Shown here: positions 33,001-43,150 of the stretch, piece by piece
How the letters are laid out: each line of letters starts with the position of its first letter
Numbering within the stretch: position 1 is the first letter of the stretch
Notes under the pieces: model-generated
Databases searched by the model: none
Told to the model about the DNA's origin: nothing
The model's input: the letters and a program-made list of their open reading frames with translations, nothing else
Assembly (NCBI RefSeq): GCF_000330505.1
Contig: NW_004443615.1
Coordinates: forward strand, 235,866 to 299,865
Direction: 5' to 3'
Length of the DNA stretch: 64,000 nucleotides
Source of the DNA: Entamoeba invadens IP1
Taxonomy: Eukaryota > Evosea > Mastigamoebida > Endamoebidae
Translations under genes and position numbers: made by a program

Positions 33001-33114
33001 TTTGTATTGAATTTTCCAAAACAATCATTTTTCAAAGTGAATCTTTTGTGTAAATAAATTGTTTTAAAAGCCGTACGACAATTTTATGGTGGTCGACCAT
33101 TTTGTGATGCACTT
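30088..33114. mobile_element. 3027-bp pogo-like DNA transposon, apparently complete
   Basis: Inverted repeats of about 93 bp (30088-30180 and 33022-33114), beginning AAGTGCATCACAAAATGG and differing at very few positions, are flanked by a TA duplication (30086-30087, 33115-33116). One gene inside encodes a spliced DDE_1 transposase with all three catalytic Asp residues. Ends, target duplication and coding frame are all intact, so this copy could be recently active. Confidence 0.93.
30354..32122 (-). CDS. Pogo/Tigger-type DDE_1 transposase, two exons
   Basis: Exon 1 is 32122-31001 (374 codons from MKPLKSKPLRRLASKK). The intron is 30846-31000, with GTTTGT at the 5' end and CAG at the 3' end. 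Exon 2 is 30845-30354. The product is about 537 aa. N-terminal residues 60-190 contain helix-turn-helix type segments (SAQRKADFFGVPKTTVI, GRKSMLTEMEVLVIANKI). Catalytic motifs are LNIDESGFIP, IIQDNFGAHLQ and SSHLSQPLDVVIFGAQK. The exon 2 tail is basic/acidic and helical. The intron is supported because exon 1 otherwise stops just after FGAQK, where the family continues. The exact 3' splice site is less certain. The protein should bind the element's 93-bp ends and cut and paste it at TA. Confidence 0.85.
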
Positions 33115-34063
33115 TATAAATCATTTTTATATCTTATAAAGTCTGTCTAAAAACGTTGTCCGCTTGTAAAATGTTGTCCATTTGACAAAATTTTACACAA
33201 AATATGTTGAAAAATTTAGGAATTAGGTAAAAACGATCAAATCCTGGTAAAAATTATGAAATGTTTTGGGATTGTTTCGAATTGTTTCCCGAAATATTCC
33301 AGTTTTGATGGTCCAAAAATGCCTGGACAACGTTGGAGAGCTGACAACGTTTTCGGACTGACTATATTTAAATAAATTATAATATTTCACTTTAATTAAT
33401 TTGTTATATAAGATTTGGTTTATGATGTTTTATTTTTTTTTGGTTGATTATTTTTTTCCAATTTTATTTTTTCACCAATGATGTATTATTATAAACTTTA
33501 ATAAAATAAATAAATATCTAATTTTTTTAATAGTTTTGTTTTTCAAAAAAAAACGTCCAATATAATATTTTTGACAATTTTTTGTTTTTAAAATATTTAT
33601 TCTCCCAAAATGTTTTTTAATGCTATTAATTGTTCTATTTTTAACTGGCAATCTTCTATGTTTTTATCTTTTTAAATCGACAAAATGATCAAATAATTTC
33701 TAATTGGCAAACTAATCGTAGTGTTTTTATTATTTACCTTTTGACTAGTAAAGTAAATATAAAAATATAGTTTTTATGACGATATCAATTTTGTCACCAA
33801 TAACTGGGAAAAGCACCAAAAACCAAAACAATTCACAAAAATAGAAATGATTTGTTAAACGTTTGGTCCCGTCTTTTTTCGCCAAACAAATCGACTTTTG
33901 TTCAAGAAACGGCTATTAAAAAGTCATTTGGCAAATTCGGCTTTATCTTTCCCCCAAAAAATAATAGCGGAGTAGAACTCTTGAGAAACAAAGCGAACAC
34001 TCGGGATGGAAAAGAAACTTTCCACAGATTTATTTCCACTATGCAACTCATTTTTTGTGAAAA
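33115..34063. other. Spacer with a possible 224-bp MITE
   Basis: No gene upstream of the nitrilase start. At 33140-33363 the ends are imperfect inverted repeats (AGTCTGTCTAAAAACGTTGTC against AGTCAGTCCGAAAACGTTGTC), suggesting a small non-autonomous element. An open frame 33852-34115 overlaps the nitrilase start in another phase and is not believed. Confidence 0.45.
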
Positions 34064-34885
34064 ATGTCAGAGCCCCCTGCACCCCTTACTGTGTGTTTGG
34101 TACAACCCGTCGTAGTCGCGCAAAACATCGACAAGAACTTAGCACATATGACTGACTTGATCAATTCAATGGTTCATGCCCGTCACATCGATTTAATAGT
34201 TCTTCCAGAGATGTTTAATTGTGGTTTCACCTCACAACCGACACCTGTAGCAGAGTCTCCTGTTGATGGGAAGTCTCTGAGATGGATGAAAACCATTTCG
34301 AAAGAGAAAAAAGTTGCTGTAGTTGGTTCGATAGTAGTTGAAGAAAACATGAAGTATTACAACCGCCTCTTTTTTGTGACACCGGAGGGTGATGTCTCGT
34401 CATACGACAAAAAACATTTATTCACTATGGGGGACGAGGCGTTACACTTCACACCAGGCAACCACAAGACTATTGTCAATTACAAAGGCTGGAAAATTAA
34501 CTTTGCGATATGCTACGATATACGATTCCCCGTGTGGTTACGAAATGATAAGAAAGACCCGTATGACATTTTGATCGTTGTAGCCGCTTGGAGCAGTGAT
34601 AAACGACACCATTGGATGTCACTCACAACAGCAAGAGCAATCGAGAACTCCGCTTATTTGCTTGCTGCTAATAATTGTGGTGTGCTTCCTGATAGTGTAC
34701 CTGGTAAACCCGATTTGGTGTTCACGGGTGACTGCAGGATTCTCGACCCCTTTGGAATCCCAATAAAAGAAGCTTTGCCGGGTGTTGAACAACTGATTTA
34801 TGCTACTCTTGATTATGAAGAACTTCATTTGTGGAGAAATCATTTCCCCGTACTCAACGATGAAGACGACTTTAAGCTGCTTTGA
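34064..34885 (+). CDS. Nitrilase-superfamily amidase (omega-amidase/Nit2-like)
   Basis: 273 aa, a normal length for the Nit branch. The catalytic triad is visible: Glu in VLPEMFNCGF (about residue 48), Lys in YDKKHLF (about 115) and Cys in FAICYDIRFP (about 150). These enzymes hydrolyse C-N bonds. The Nit2-like branch removes the amide from alpha-ketoglutaramate, and the exact substrate here is inferred. The start is the ATG in GAAAAATGTCAGAG, giving MSEPPAPLTVCLVQPVV with the usual first beta strand. Cytosolic, with no signal. It is the first gene of the housekeeping block and its base composition is clearly less AT-rich than the flank. Confidence 0.9.
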   Translation: MSEPPAPLTVCLVQPVVVAQNIDKNLAHMTDLINSMVHARHIDLIVLPEMFNCGFTSQPTPVAESPVDGKSLRWMKTISKEKKVAVVGSIVVEENMKYYNRLFFVTPEGDVSSYDKKHLFTMGDEALHFTPGNHKTIVNYKGWKINFAICYDIRFPVWLRNDKKDPYDILIVVAAWSSDKRHHWMSLTTARAIENSAYLLAANNCGVLPDSVPGKPDLVFTGDCRILDPFGIPIKEALPGVEQLIYATLDYEELHLWRNHFPVLNDEDDFKLL

Positions 34886-35142
34886 GTTTATATAAATTCC
34901 TGTTTTGTGTAATTTATGTTATATGGTATTGTTATTATAATTATTAGCTTTTTGGTTTAAATAATTATAAAACTATTTTTTAATATATAAAAAAGTCTTA
35001 ATAAAAAGTGATTAATTTATAGTTAAAATAGTATATAATAACATTTATAGTTTTAATGTTATATAAACAAGGGAACAAAGAGGAAGAGGTGGATTAGATT
35101 GTCTTTTGCACTTAGAAAAGCTGAACGGTCAATGACAGTTAT

Positions 35143-35936
35143 TTAGAATAAACAAACAAACATGTTTTTAATATCACTTTTGATTGTGTGAAGTATCTCG
35201 ACGTGTGACTTTTTCTCAATGTGTTGTGCTGGCTTGAATAAGACTAAACACCCCAAAGCCAATTCCATCTTCTTCTCAATAAAGTCAATGACTCGATTAT
35301 CAAACAAAAAGTCCAAGAAACCACGTGTGTCTGTGACATTAATTACTTGATTAAAATATGACAGAAGAACAAACACAAAAAGCCGACTAAAATACCACTG
35401 AAATGCCCAGCAAGACTGACAGGCATTTGAAATAGTATACCAATGATATATATAACTATATTAATAGTAATCGAATAGATAATGTCAATGTACCCATCTT
35501 CCTTATAATATTCTACTACCATCAAAGTAAATAAAAAGCCACTCATCCCAACAACATCAGTATTATAGATCAATCCTATTGAAGCTGCAGACAATATGAA
35601 AACGGGATTAAACACGAGCGAAACTATAAAGAGCACAATGAACTTCACTGTCCCAATTCGATATTCAACAGTACACCCAAAGCCAAAAAGAGCCATTGAA
35701 TTCATAACAATGTGTAAAATATTTGCGTGGACAAAACTGTGTGTGAACATCCCTACAACACCACTTGAAAAGTCTTTCAGTGTGACAATTGTCGAAAACG
35801 ATCTTAAAAATTGACTGCCTCCACTCAAAAACACACATACGATAATCGACAATAGGACCGTCGTGAACATTGAAATCTTAGAAAAAAAGTCTTTGCAAAA
35901 GGCTGATACACTCTCGTAGCTAATAAAAGACATCAA
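35143..35936 (-). CDS. Rhomboid-family intramembrane protease, probably two exons
   Basis: Exon 1 is 35936-35375 and exon 2 is 35330-35143, with a 44-nt intron (35331-35374, GTTTGT...CAG), giving 249 aa; unspliced, the frame stops at residue 197. There are six hydrophobic segments. Rhomboid signatures are FVHANILHIVMNSMALFGFG, the catalytic Ser in VVGMSGFLF and the catalytic His in LAGHFSG. Ser and His are both present, so it should be active rather than an inactive iRhom/derlin. The exon 2 tail (TRGFLDFLFDNRVIDFIEKK) is cytosolic and charged. The substrate is unknown; parasite rhomboids cleave surface adhesins, but that is not shown here. It is transcribed toward the nitrilase gene (tail to tail). 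Confidence 0.8.
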
Positions 35937-36120
35937 TTAATAAGTTTATCCTATTAAAAAATAATATTATAAATAATAATACAATTAATTATTTCGATAC
36001 AAAATAATGACTAAAACTATTAATATTATAATTTATTAATTCAAATATTATTAATTTATGATACAAGAATAAAAAAATTGATTGAATTAAATAGAAACTA
36101 TATAAAGATACTAAATAGTA

Positions 36121-38628
36121 ATGAAAGGGAAGCTCTCGAAAGACGAGAAACGCCAATTCAACGCATTAATTTACTCGGCACAAGGCGCAGAAAATAAACA
36201 CGACTATACCCTTGCACTTCACTATTACGAATCTGCACTCAAAGTGGTTCCCTCTCACCAAAAACTCCCACTGAAGCTTGAACAGATTAAAGACAAAATT
36301 GCCGAAACGAAAAAGAGTGTAGACGTGACCACCGTCAACGACCCGTCGGGATTTTTGTATAACGCTGAGACGGGTCGGTACTACTTAAATAATGGATTTT
36401 CTATACCTTATGATATCTTCTCGATGTTACTTCCACATCAACGAGTTGCTATTAAATGGTTATGGGAACATCACAATGACACTAAAATACACGGGTGTAT
36501 ATTAGGCGATGATATGGGGCTTGGGAAGACGGTAGAAATACTCGCGTTCATATTAGGTGTGTCGTGTTTGAAAGACATCCGCGTCCAAGCGAAGACGTTC
36601 TTGTTGGTAGTTCCGGCGATGGTTGCGCAACAATGGGAAACTGAAGCGAAGAAGTGGAGTCCTGGAATAACTATGTTTAACGTCCACGACATGGCACCAG
36701 CAGACAGAAGAGCTGCTGCGAGAGCTGTTGGGACGGAAGGTGGGATATTACTAACGACGTACAATATGGTTCAAAACGATGAATCGTCGGTGAGTTGTGT
36801 GACATGGGATTACATCATATTAGATGAGGCCCATGTCATTAAGTCGAAAACCGCAAAGGTCACGCAAACGTTGAAAAGCTTCAAAGCGAAGCATAAAATC
36901 TCTGCGACGGGTACACCGATGATGAACAATTTGATGGAGTTGTGGAATTTAATGGACTTCACGACTGATGGAGAGTTACTCGGGGAAGCGGCGTATTTCC
37001 AACAAAAGTATGAAAGAGTCATTTCAAAGGCAAATTTGAAGAATGAAGAGAGTCCGTATGCTAAAACACGACTGACACAATTGTCTCGTGTAGTAGGACC
37101 TTATATCTTAAGAAGAACAAAAAAAGACGTCTTTGGAGAGGGAGGCCCTGAACTGCTTGACGAAGAGAAACAGAAAAAGGACGTCGACGACGAGGACGAT
37201 TCAAAGACTCCCAAATCTAAAGACGATTTACAGCTGACGGTGAGTAAGTTTGAGTTGATTGTGTGGATCAAAATGGATAAGAACCAACGAGAGATGTACT
37301 TGAAGTTATTAAAGTCGATTAATATGAGAGACCTTGGGACGACTTATATGAGACTAGTTATTGGAATGATCAATTACTTAGAAAAGTCGTGTAGTAACCC
37401 TCCAGCAATTAAAGACACTGCGTCGAATGATGGCACACATAAGTTTATTGACGAACAAATGATCGATTTTGCAGAGAAAGAAGCCGAGTTTTATTGGCCG
37501 AAGCTCTTAATTCTTCTTGAGATCCTCAAGATGTTTGAGAAGACGGGGGACAAGTGCTTAGTCTTTTCTCAATATCAAAGAACACTTGATTCTATATGTG
37601 ATTTATTGCAAGTGAAAGACGTACCTTTTATGAGAATTGATGGAAGTGTCGACGACAGAACACGAAAAGAGAGACTCAAACGATTTAACACTATGCAAAG
37701 TTGGGGTGTGTTATTGATGACAATACGTGTTGGAGCGTGTGGGTTGAATATCACTGGAGCGAGTCGTGTGGTGATCTTTGATGAAGGATGGTCTGTTATA
37801 GGGAATCAGGCTGTCGACCGCGTCTATCGTATAGGACAAACAAAAGATGTTGTGACGTATCGACTTGTTTCGTGTGGGACGGTAGAAGAGAAGATGTATA
37901 GAAGACAATTACATAAGGCGACTCTTGCGGAACTTGCGTTGGAAAAGAATATGGCCAATCAGAGGTTTAGGCATTGGTTCACAAAAGATGAGTTGTACGC
38001 ACTCTTCGACGTTAGCCAAGTCAAGTTCGACTTCTCCACAACACACATCTTATTCAAAGAGTATCAACCACAGTTTCCTCAGAACATGCCTGTGTATCCA
38101 CAATGGCTGAATGAGCACATCCACACAATAGAATCGTTGAGTGGAGTGTATGGGGTGTCGGACCACAATTTCATCATCAAAACAGACTTACCCGACGAAA
38201 TCAATACCCACGTCGACGATGAAGACCCAGACGAATTGGGTAAAATTGTGTTTGACCAAACGCGGAAGACACAACAAAGGAAAAAAAAGAACAAAGTCCG
38301 AGTCGAAGAGAGTGGAATTGGTGATGATAAGGTCATTGAAATAGAAGATGGCGGAGATGAGCTTATTGTCCCGCCTAAAAAGAAAGAGCGGAGCAAGACT
38401 TGTTATAATCACATCAGGAAAGCTGACCCATTTCTCATCAAGAAGTGTAGTTGTTACTGTACACAAGACGAGATCAATAGATACAACGAACTTCAAAGCC
38501 AGTATCTAACAATGTCTGAAGACTCCGAAAAGTTACTTTGCCTTATGGAGATGGTTTGCATCTGTGATGAGTCGAGGAATCTCCATATCAACATAGCCAC
38601 GTTAGCAAAGAGGTTGTTTAAATTATGA
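36121..38628 (+). CDS. SNF2-family DNA translocase, ERCC6L/PICH-like
   Basis: 835 aa. Residues 1-60 form a TPR-like helical hairpin (LIYSAQGAENKHDYTLALHYYESALK). The SNF2 ATPase follows: Walker A GDDMGLGKTVE (about 128), DEAH box ILDEAHVIKSK (about 232), motif III SATGTPMMNN, and the C-terminal helicase lobe with GACGLNITGASRVV and QAVDRVYRIGQTKDV (about 563). Acidic and Lys-rich linkers occur near 345-370 and 715-760. The C-terminal segment has several Cys (KKCSCYCTQDEINRYNEL). An N-terminal TPR plus SNF2 is the arrangement of ERCC6L/PICH, which acts on stretched chromosomal DNA in mitosis; CSB/Rad26 is the alternative. TATA-like ACTATATAAAG lies about 25 bp upstream of the ATG. Confidence 0.85.
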   Translation: MKGKLSKDEKRQFNALIYSAQGAENKHDYTLALHYYESALKVVPSHQKLPLKLEQIKDKIAETKKSVDVTTVNDPSGFLYNAETGRYYLNNGFSIPYDIFSMLLPHQRVAIKWLWEHHNDTKIHGCILGDDMGLGKTVEILAFILGVSCLKDIRVQAKTFLLVVPAMVAQQWETEAKKWSPGITMFNVHDMAPADRRAAARAVGTEGGILLTTYNMVQNDESSVSCVTWDYIILDEAHVIKSKTAKVTQTLKSFKAKHKISATGTPMMNNLMELWNLMDFTTDGELLGEAAYFQQKYERVISKANLKNEESPYAKTRLTQLSRVVGPYILRRTKKDVFGEGGPELLDEEKQKKDVDDEDDSKTPKSKDDLQLTVSKFELIVWIKMDKNQREMYLKLLKSINMRDLGTTYMRLVIGMINYLEKSCSNPPAIKDTASNDGTHKFIDEQMIDFAEKEAEFYWPKLLILLEILKMFEKTGDKCLVFSQYQRTLDSICDLLQVKDVPFMRIDGSVDDRTRKERLKRFNTMQSWGVLLMTIRVGACGLNITGASRVVIFDEGWSVIGNQAVDRVYRIGQTKDVVTYRLVSCGTVEEKMYRRQLHKATLAELALEKNMANQRFRHWFTKDELYALFDVSQVKFDFSTTHILFKEYQPQFPQNMPVYPQWLNEHIHTIESLSGVYGVSDHNFIIKTDLPDEINTHVDDEDPDELGKIVFDQTRKTQQRKKKNKVRVEESGIGDDKVIEIEDGGDELIVPPKKKERSKTCYNHIRKADPFLIKKCSCYCTQDEINRYNELQSQYLTMSEDSEKLLCLMEMVCICDESRNLHINIATLAKRLFKL

Positions 38629-38741
38629 ATTGAAGTATTGATTGGAACTATTCTTATTTAAAAATAACTATTTAATATAGTTAAAACTAGTATTATTTAA
38701 TAAATTATATAACAAACTATAAACTTCACTTTACAAGTTAA

Positions 38742-39809
38742 ATGGAGTCACCACTCTATCGCCAATTCTTAGTCAACTTGGAGAAGAAAGGATTCTTCGC
38801 GAATTGTAGCGAAACGCAAAAAGAGATGAAAATTGAGAAGGCGAAAACATACTTCAATACACACTACACAGGAACAAACAGCGTGGTGACTCACGCACCT
38901 GCGGAAACTGTCGACCCTGCCAAATTTAAGGAAGCGGAAGAACACAAGATGAAAGGGAACGAACATTTGGCGAAGAAAGAATTTGCGAAAGCGATCGACG
39001 AATACTCGAAAGCGATTGCGCTGTGCAAAGACCCGATTTTCTATGGGAACCGAGCCGCGGCGTACACTGCGATAGGAGAGGATTTGCTTGCTATTGACGA
39101 TGCGAATATGTCGATTAAGATGAATCCGAACTACGCGAAGGGATATGGAAGACTTTCTATCGTCTTAAGTAAACGTAAGGATTACGAGAAAGCATTGAAG
39201 GCGATAGACACCGCAATAGCACTTGAACCAAACGATCAGTTGTTCAAACAAAATAGGCAACACCTTCTCGAGATCATTGCAAAGGAAACCCCGTCGCAAG
39301 ATTCTCTTAAGAAAGAGGAAAAGGAAGTGAAGCCACTCAACACAAAGTCTGAAAAAGAAGAAAACAAAGAGATCAAAATCGAAGAGAAAGAAATGAAGGA
39401 AACAACAGAGACTAAAGAAAATAAAGACATCCCAATCCAAGAGAGACTACCAAATGGTATTGGACAAGACGGTCCAAGAACTCCTCCTCAACAACAACCG
39501 CAACCAAATCTTTTTAATATGTTTGGTGGAATGGGAATGCCTCAAGGAGGAATGCCTAATGTACAAGGACTCGAATCCCTCTTCACAGGAAACTCACAAC
39601 TGATGGACATGGCAAGAGGATTTATGAATAATCCCGCGATGAGACCTATGCTCAATATGGTCGCACAATCAATGGGAATCACTGTCGAACAACTCCAACA
39701 GTCAATCGATGAACAAAACAGAGAAGGACAGAATCAAGGAAATACTACGGGACAAAACAGAAATCAACAGAACCAAAGAAGACAAGACCCACCACCAGGG
39801 TATCTCTAA
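38742..39809 (+). CDS. SGT-type TPR co-chaperone
   Basis: 355 aa. The short N-terminal homodimerisation-type region (residues 1-50, YRQFLVNLEKKGFFANCSE) is followed by three TPRs (about 66-170; EAEEHKMKGNEHLAKKEFAKAIDEYSKAIAL, FYGNRAAAYTAIGEDLLAIDDAN, KGYGRLSIVLSKRKDYEKAL). Lys and Asn residues of a Hsp70/Hsp90 carboxylate clamp are visible. Then comes a highly charged Lys/Glu stretch (185-230) and a Gln/Met/Gly/Asn-rich C-terminus with an NNPAMRPMLNMVAQSMG segment. This is the domain order of SGT/SGTA, which works with Hsp70 and in tail-anchored protein delivery. The Lys/Glu spacer is longer than usual. It is 113 bp downstream of the PICH-like gene. Confidence 0.9.
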   Translation: MESPLYRQFLVNLEKKGFFANCSETQKEMKIEKAKTYFNTHYTGTNSVVTHAPAETVDPAKFKEAEEHKMKGNEHLAKKEFAKAIDEYSKAIALCKDPIFYGNRAAAYTAIGEDLLAIDDANMSIKMNPNYAKGYGRLSIVLSKRKDYEKALKAIDTAIALEPNDQLFKQNRQHLLEIIAKETPSQDSLKKEEKEVKPLNTKSEKEENKEIKIEEKEMKETTETKENKDIPIQERLPNGIGQDGPRTPPQQQPQPNLFNMFGGMGMPQGGMPNVQGLESLFTGNSQLMDMARGFMNNPAMRPMLNMVAQSMGITVEQLQQSIDEQNREGQNQGNTTGQNRNQQNQRRQDPPPGYL

Positions 39810-40560
39810 TTTGGAGTCTAAACTATTGAATTCTTCAATTCTCGTGTTAAACAACACAATTGTAAAATGTACTATATTATATAATTATGTATGGTTCGGA
39901 TATGGTTTTAAAGCAATGATAATGGTTATATGGTTTTATTATAGATTTAAATGGTACAACAAAGTAATAGTCTATTTTTTGTCAATTGTTTGAAGCTTTA
40001 GACAAAACTAGCTGTTAAAAACAAAGTTAAAAAACAGTAAAAGATAGTTATATTATTAAAATATTATATTATGAAAATTTAAATTGAATTTTTCTATTTT
40101 ATAAAAATGGTGAAAAGTAAAAATGAATAATCATTGCTGGCTTTGATGTTATGTTGAAATGAGAGTTCTTTTCGTCAATCTCAAAAGAGTGTGAAGACAA
40201 GATTCAAAAATAAATGGTCACAATAACTTTAAACGCGATGAAATATTTTGAAATAGTTTTGGGAAGTCCAAGCCAAGTATGTTTATTCTTGCTTGGATAA
40301 GTAGAAATAAACTAAACTAATGATAAGAGAACAAGAGACTTAAAATAAAACGTAACCACGTGTCTAAGAAACAAATAATAGCAACATTTCCCGATTATTA
40401 AATAATTATTACTATGAAGTAATAACAATTAAATTCGATGACATTGTAAGCGAGACATCCCTATGTTTTGGTCTTAGGGTTCCAAAATAGATACTTGACA
40501 AAAATAGTGGTGTCTACTATATTAATAGTAAAAAGAATTAGAATAATAGTAAAATGGAGT
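39810..40560. other. Spacer upstream of eEF2
   Basis: AT-rich with no gene; the open frame 39709-39993 is an out-of-frame extension of the SGT gene. The last 100 bases become GC-richer and hold the eEF2 promoter. Confidence 0.55.
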
Positions 40561-40580
40561 ATGAGGGCGAGGGTTGACTT

Positions 40581-40627
40581 AAGTATATAAGGGCCGTAGA
40601 TCTTAGAGAGAACCATTCAAAGCAGTT
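40581..40627 (+). promoter_or_regulatory. eEF2 core promoter
   Basis: TATA-like GTATATAAGGG at 40583-40593, then GAACCATTCAAAGC just before the ATG at 40628. This includes a GAAC-type element and a CATTCA resembling the Entamoeba initiator. The spacing of about 40 bp from TATA to ATG fits the very short 5' leaders of this genus. Confidence 0.6.
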
Positions 40628-43150
40628 ATGACAACCGGCATCAAAACAATGAAGGATTTCATGTTGAACAAGAACAACATTAGAAACATGTGTGTCATTG
40701 CCCACGTCGATCACGGCAAGTCCACATTGACTGATTCATTGGTCACCCTCGCTGGTATTATTTCCAACGATAAGGCCGGTGTTGCCAGATACACTGATAC
40801 CAGACCCGATGAACAAGAGAGATGCATTACCATCAAGTCAACATCCATCTCTATGTACTATGAAATCGAAGACAAAGATGATATCCCAGCCGATGCCAAC
40901 GGAAACGGTTTCTTGATCAATTTGATCGATTCTCCGGGCCACGTCGATTTCTCATCTGAAGTCACTGCTGCTCTTCGTGTCACTGATGGAGCTTTAGTTG
41001 TCATTGATTGTGTCGAAGGTGTCTGCGTCCAGACCGAAACTGTCTTGAGACAAGCTCTTACTGAGAGAGTCAAGCCAGTCGTTATCATCAACAAAGTCGA
41101 TCGTGTCTTCCTTGAACTTAAAGAAGCACCAGAAGAGGCTTACCAATCATTCTGCAGATCAATTGAAAACGTCAATGTCTTGATCTCCACTTACAAGGAC
41201 GAATTACTCGGTGATGTCCAAGTTGCACCAAGCAAGGGAACTGTTGCCTTCGGTTCCGGTCTCCACGGATGGGCCTTCACTTTGGACAAATTCGCTAAGA
41301 TGTGGTCTGAGAAGTTCGGTATTGACAAGCAAAGAATGCTTGAGAAACTCTGGGACGATAACTTCTGGGACGCCAAAGCCAAGAAGTGGAAGCACACTCC
41401 AAAGGGAGACAACGGTGAACCATTGAAGAGAGCTTTTGTCCAATTCTGCTTTGAACCAATTCAGAAACTCTTTGTTTCTATTATGGACGGCAAGAAGGAA
41501 GAATACACTAAGATGATCACCAACTTGAAGATCAAGTTGTCTGCTGAAGACAAAGAAAAGGAAGGAAAGGAACTTGTTAAGCAAGTTATGAAGACCTGGT
41601 TACCAGCTGGTCAATCACTTCTTGAGATGATTGTTATGCACCTCCCATCCCCAGTCGTTGCTCAGAAATACAGAACATCAAACTTGTACACTGGACCTGT
41701 TGATGATGATGTCGCTAAGGCTATGGTGAACTGTGATGATAAGGGACCATTGATGATGTACGTCTCAAAAATGATTCCAACCAACGATAAGGGCAGATTC
41801 TACGCGTTCGGTCGTGTCTTCTCTGGAACCATCAGAACTGGAGGAAAGGCCAGAATTTGTGGACCAAACTATGTCCCGGGCAAGAAGGACGATATGGTCA
41901 TTAAGAACATTCAAAGAACTATGTTGATGATGGGCAGATACACTGAACCAATTGATGAGTGCCCATGCGGAAACGTCATTGGACTTGTCGGTGTCGATCA
42001 ATACTTGTTGAAATCAGGAACTATTACTGACAGTGAGACTGCTCACATCATTAAGGATATGAAATTCTCCGTCTCCCCAGTCGTCAGAGTCGCCGTTGAA
42101 ACTAAGAGTCCATCTGATCTCCCAAAACTCGTCGAAGGTATGAAGAGACTCTCAAGATCTGATCCACTTTGCTTGTGCTACACTGAAGAGTCTGGTGAAC
42201 ACATTATTGCCGGTGCCGGTGAATTGCATCTTGAGATTTGCCTTAAGGATCTCCAAGAACAATACTGTGCTGGTGTCCCATTGGTTGTCACTGAACCAGT
42301 TGTCTCATTCAGAGAAACCGTCACTGAAGTCTCTCGCATCCAATGCCTTTCTAAATCCGCTAACAATCAGAACAGACTTTTCATGAAAGCCGCTCCATTG
42401 GCCGAAGGCCTTTCTGAGGATATTGAAGCCGGTGTTGTTAAACACGACCAGGACTTGAAGGAAAGAGCTAAAATCCTTTCTGAGAAGTATCAATGGGATA
42501 TTGATGAGGCGAGAAAGATCTGGTGCTTCGGCCCAGACAACAACGGACCAAACATCTTTGTTGATGTCACCAAGGGTATCCAATACTTGAATGAAGTTAA
42601 GGACTCTATTGTCAACGGGTTCAACAACGCTATGCACGAAGGTGTCGTCTGCAATGAACAAATCAGAGGCGTTAGAATCAACCTTGAAGATGTTAAATTG
42701 CACGCCGATGCTATCCACAGAGGTGGTGCTCAAATCATCCCATGCGCTAGAAGATGCTGCTTCGCTTGTATTTTGACTGGTGCTCCATCCCTCCTCGAAC
42801 CAATGTATCTTGCTGAAATCCAATGCCCAGAATCAGCTATCGGAGGTATCTACACCGTCATGTCAAAGAGAAGAGGAAAGATCATCTCAGAAGAACAAAG
42901 ACCAGGCACCCCATTGTTCAATGTTAGAGCTTACTTGCCAGTCTGCGAATCATTCGGTTTCACCGCTGACTTGAGATCTCACACTTCAGGTCAAGCCTTC
43001 CCACAATGCGTCTTCGACCATTGGCAATTGATGAACGGTGATATCAATGATGTCTCCACTAAGGTTGGTTCCCTCATCGCTGCCGTCAGAAAGAGAAAGG
43101 CCCTCCCAGAAGGTGTCCCGGGCTTGGATAGATTCTATGATAAGCTTTAA
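40628..43150 (+). CDS. EEF2: Translation elongation factor 2
   Basis: 840 aa, full length for eukaryotic eEF2. It is a GTPase that translocates tRNA-mRNA on the ribosome. G domain motifs are AHVDHGKST (G1, about 25-33), DSPGHVDF (G3, about 102) and NKVDR (G4, about 156). The switch region [15 protein letters not shown] carries the Thr site phosphorylated by eEF2 kinase in other eukaryotes. Near residue 700, [12 protein letters not shown] contains the His modified to diphthamide; most eukaryotes have Gly where this has Ala. Codon use is strongly biased to C-ending codons, as expected for one of the most expressed genes and unlike its neighbours. No intron. Confidence 0.98.
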   Translation: MTTGIKTMKDFMLNKNNIRNMCVIAHVDHGKSTLTDSLVTLAGIISNDKAGVARYTDTRPDEQERCITIKSTSISMYYEIEDKDDIPADANGNGFLINLIDSPGHVDFSSEVTAALRVTDGALVVIDCVEGVCVQTETVLRQALTERVKPVVIINKVDRVFLELKEAPEEAYQSFCRSIENVNVLISTYKDELLGDVQVAPSKGTVAFGSGLHGWAFTLDKFAKMWSEKFGIDKQRMLEKLWDDNFWDAKAKKWKHTPKGDNGEPLKRAFVQFCFEPIQKLFVSIMDGKKEEYTKMITNLKIKLSAEDKEKEGKELVKQVMKTWLPAGQSLLEMIVMHLPSPVVAQKYRTSNLYTGPVDDDVAKAMVNCDDKGPLMMYVSKMIPTNDKGRFYAFGRVFSGTIRTGGKARICGPNYVPGKKDDMVIKNIQRTMLMMGRYTEPIDECPCGNVIGLVGVDQYLLKSGTITDSETAHIIKDMKFSVSPVVRVAVETKSPSDLPKLVEGMKRLSRSDPLCLCYTEESGEHIIAGAGELHLEICLKDLQEQYCAGVPLVVTEPVVSFRETVTEVSRIQCLSKSANNQNRLFMKAAPLAEGLSEDIEAGVVKHDQDLKERAKILSEKYQWDIDEARKIWCFGPDNNGPNIFVDVTKGIQYLNEVKDSIVNGFNNAMHEGVVCNEQIRGVRINLEDVKLHADAIHRGGAQIIPCARRCCFACILTGAPSLLEPMYLAEIQCPESAIGGIYTVMSKRRGKIISEEQRPGTPLFNVRAYLPVCESFGFTADLRSHTSGQAFPQCVFDHWQLMNGDINDVSTKVGSLIAAVRKRKALPEGVPGLDRFYDKL

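Noticed and set aside
33852..34115. 87-codon ORF upstream of nitrilase
   Set aside because: Overlaps the nitrilase start in a different phase; no homology and an unlikely composition.
40858..42823. Antisense ORFs inside eEF2
   Set aside because: Long antisense frames result from the strong codon bias of eEF2.
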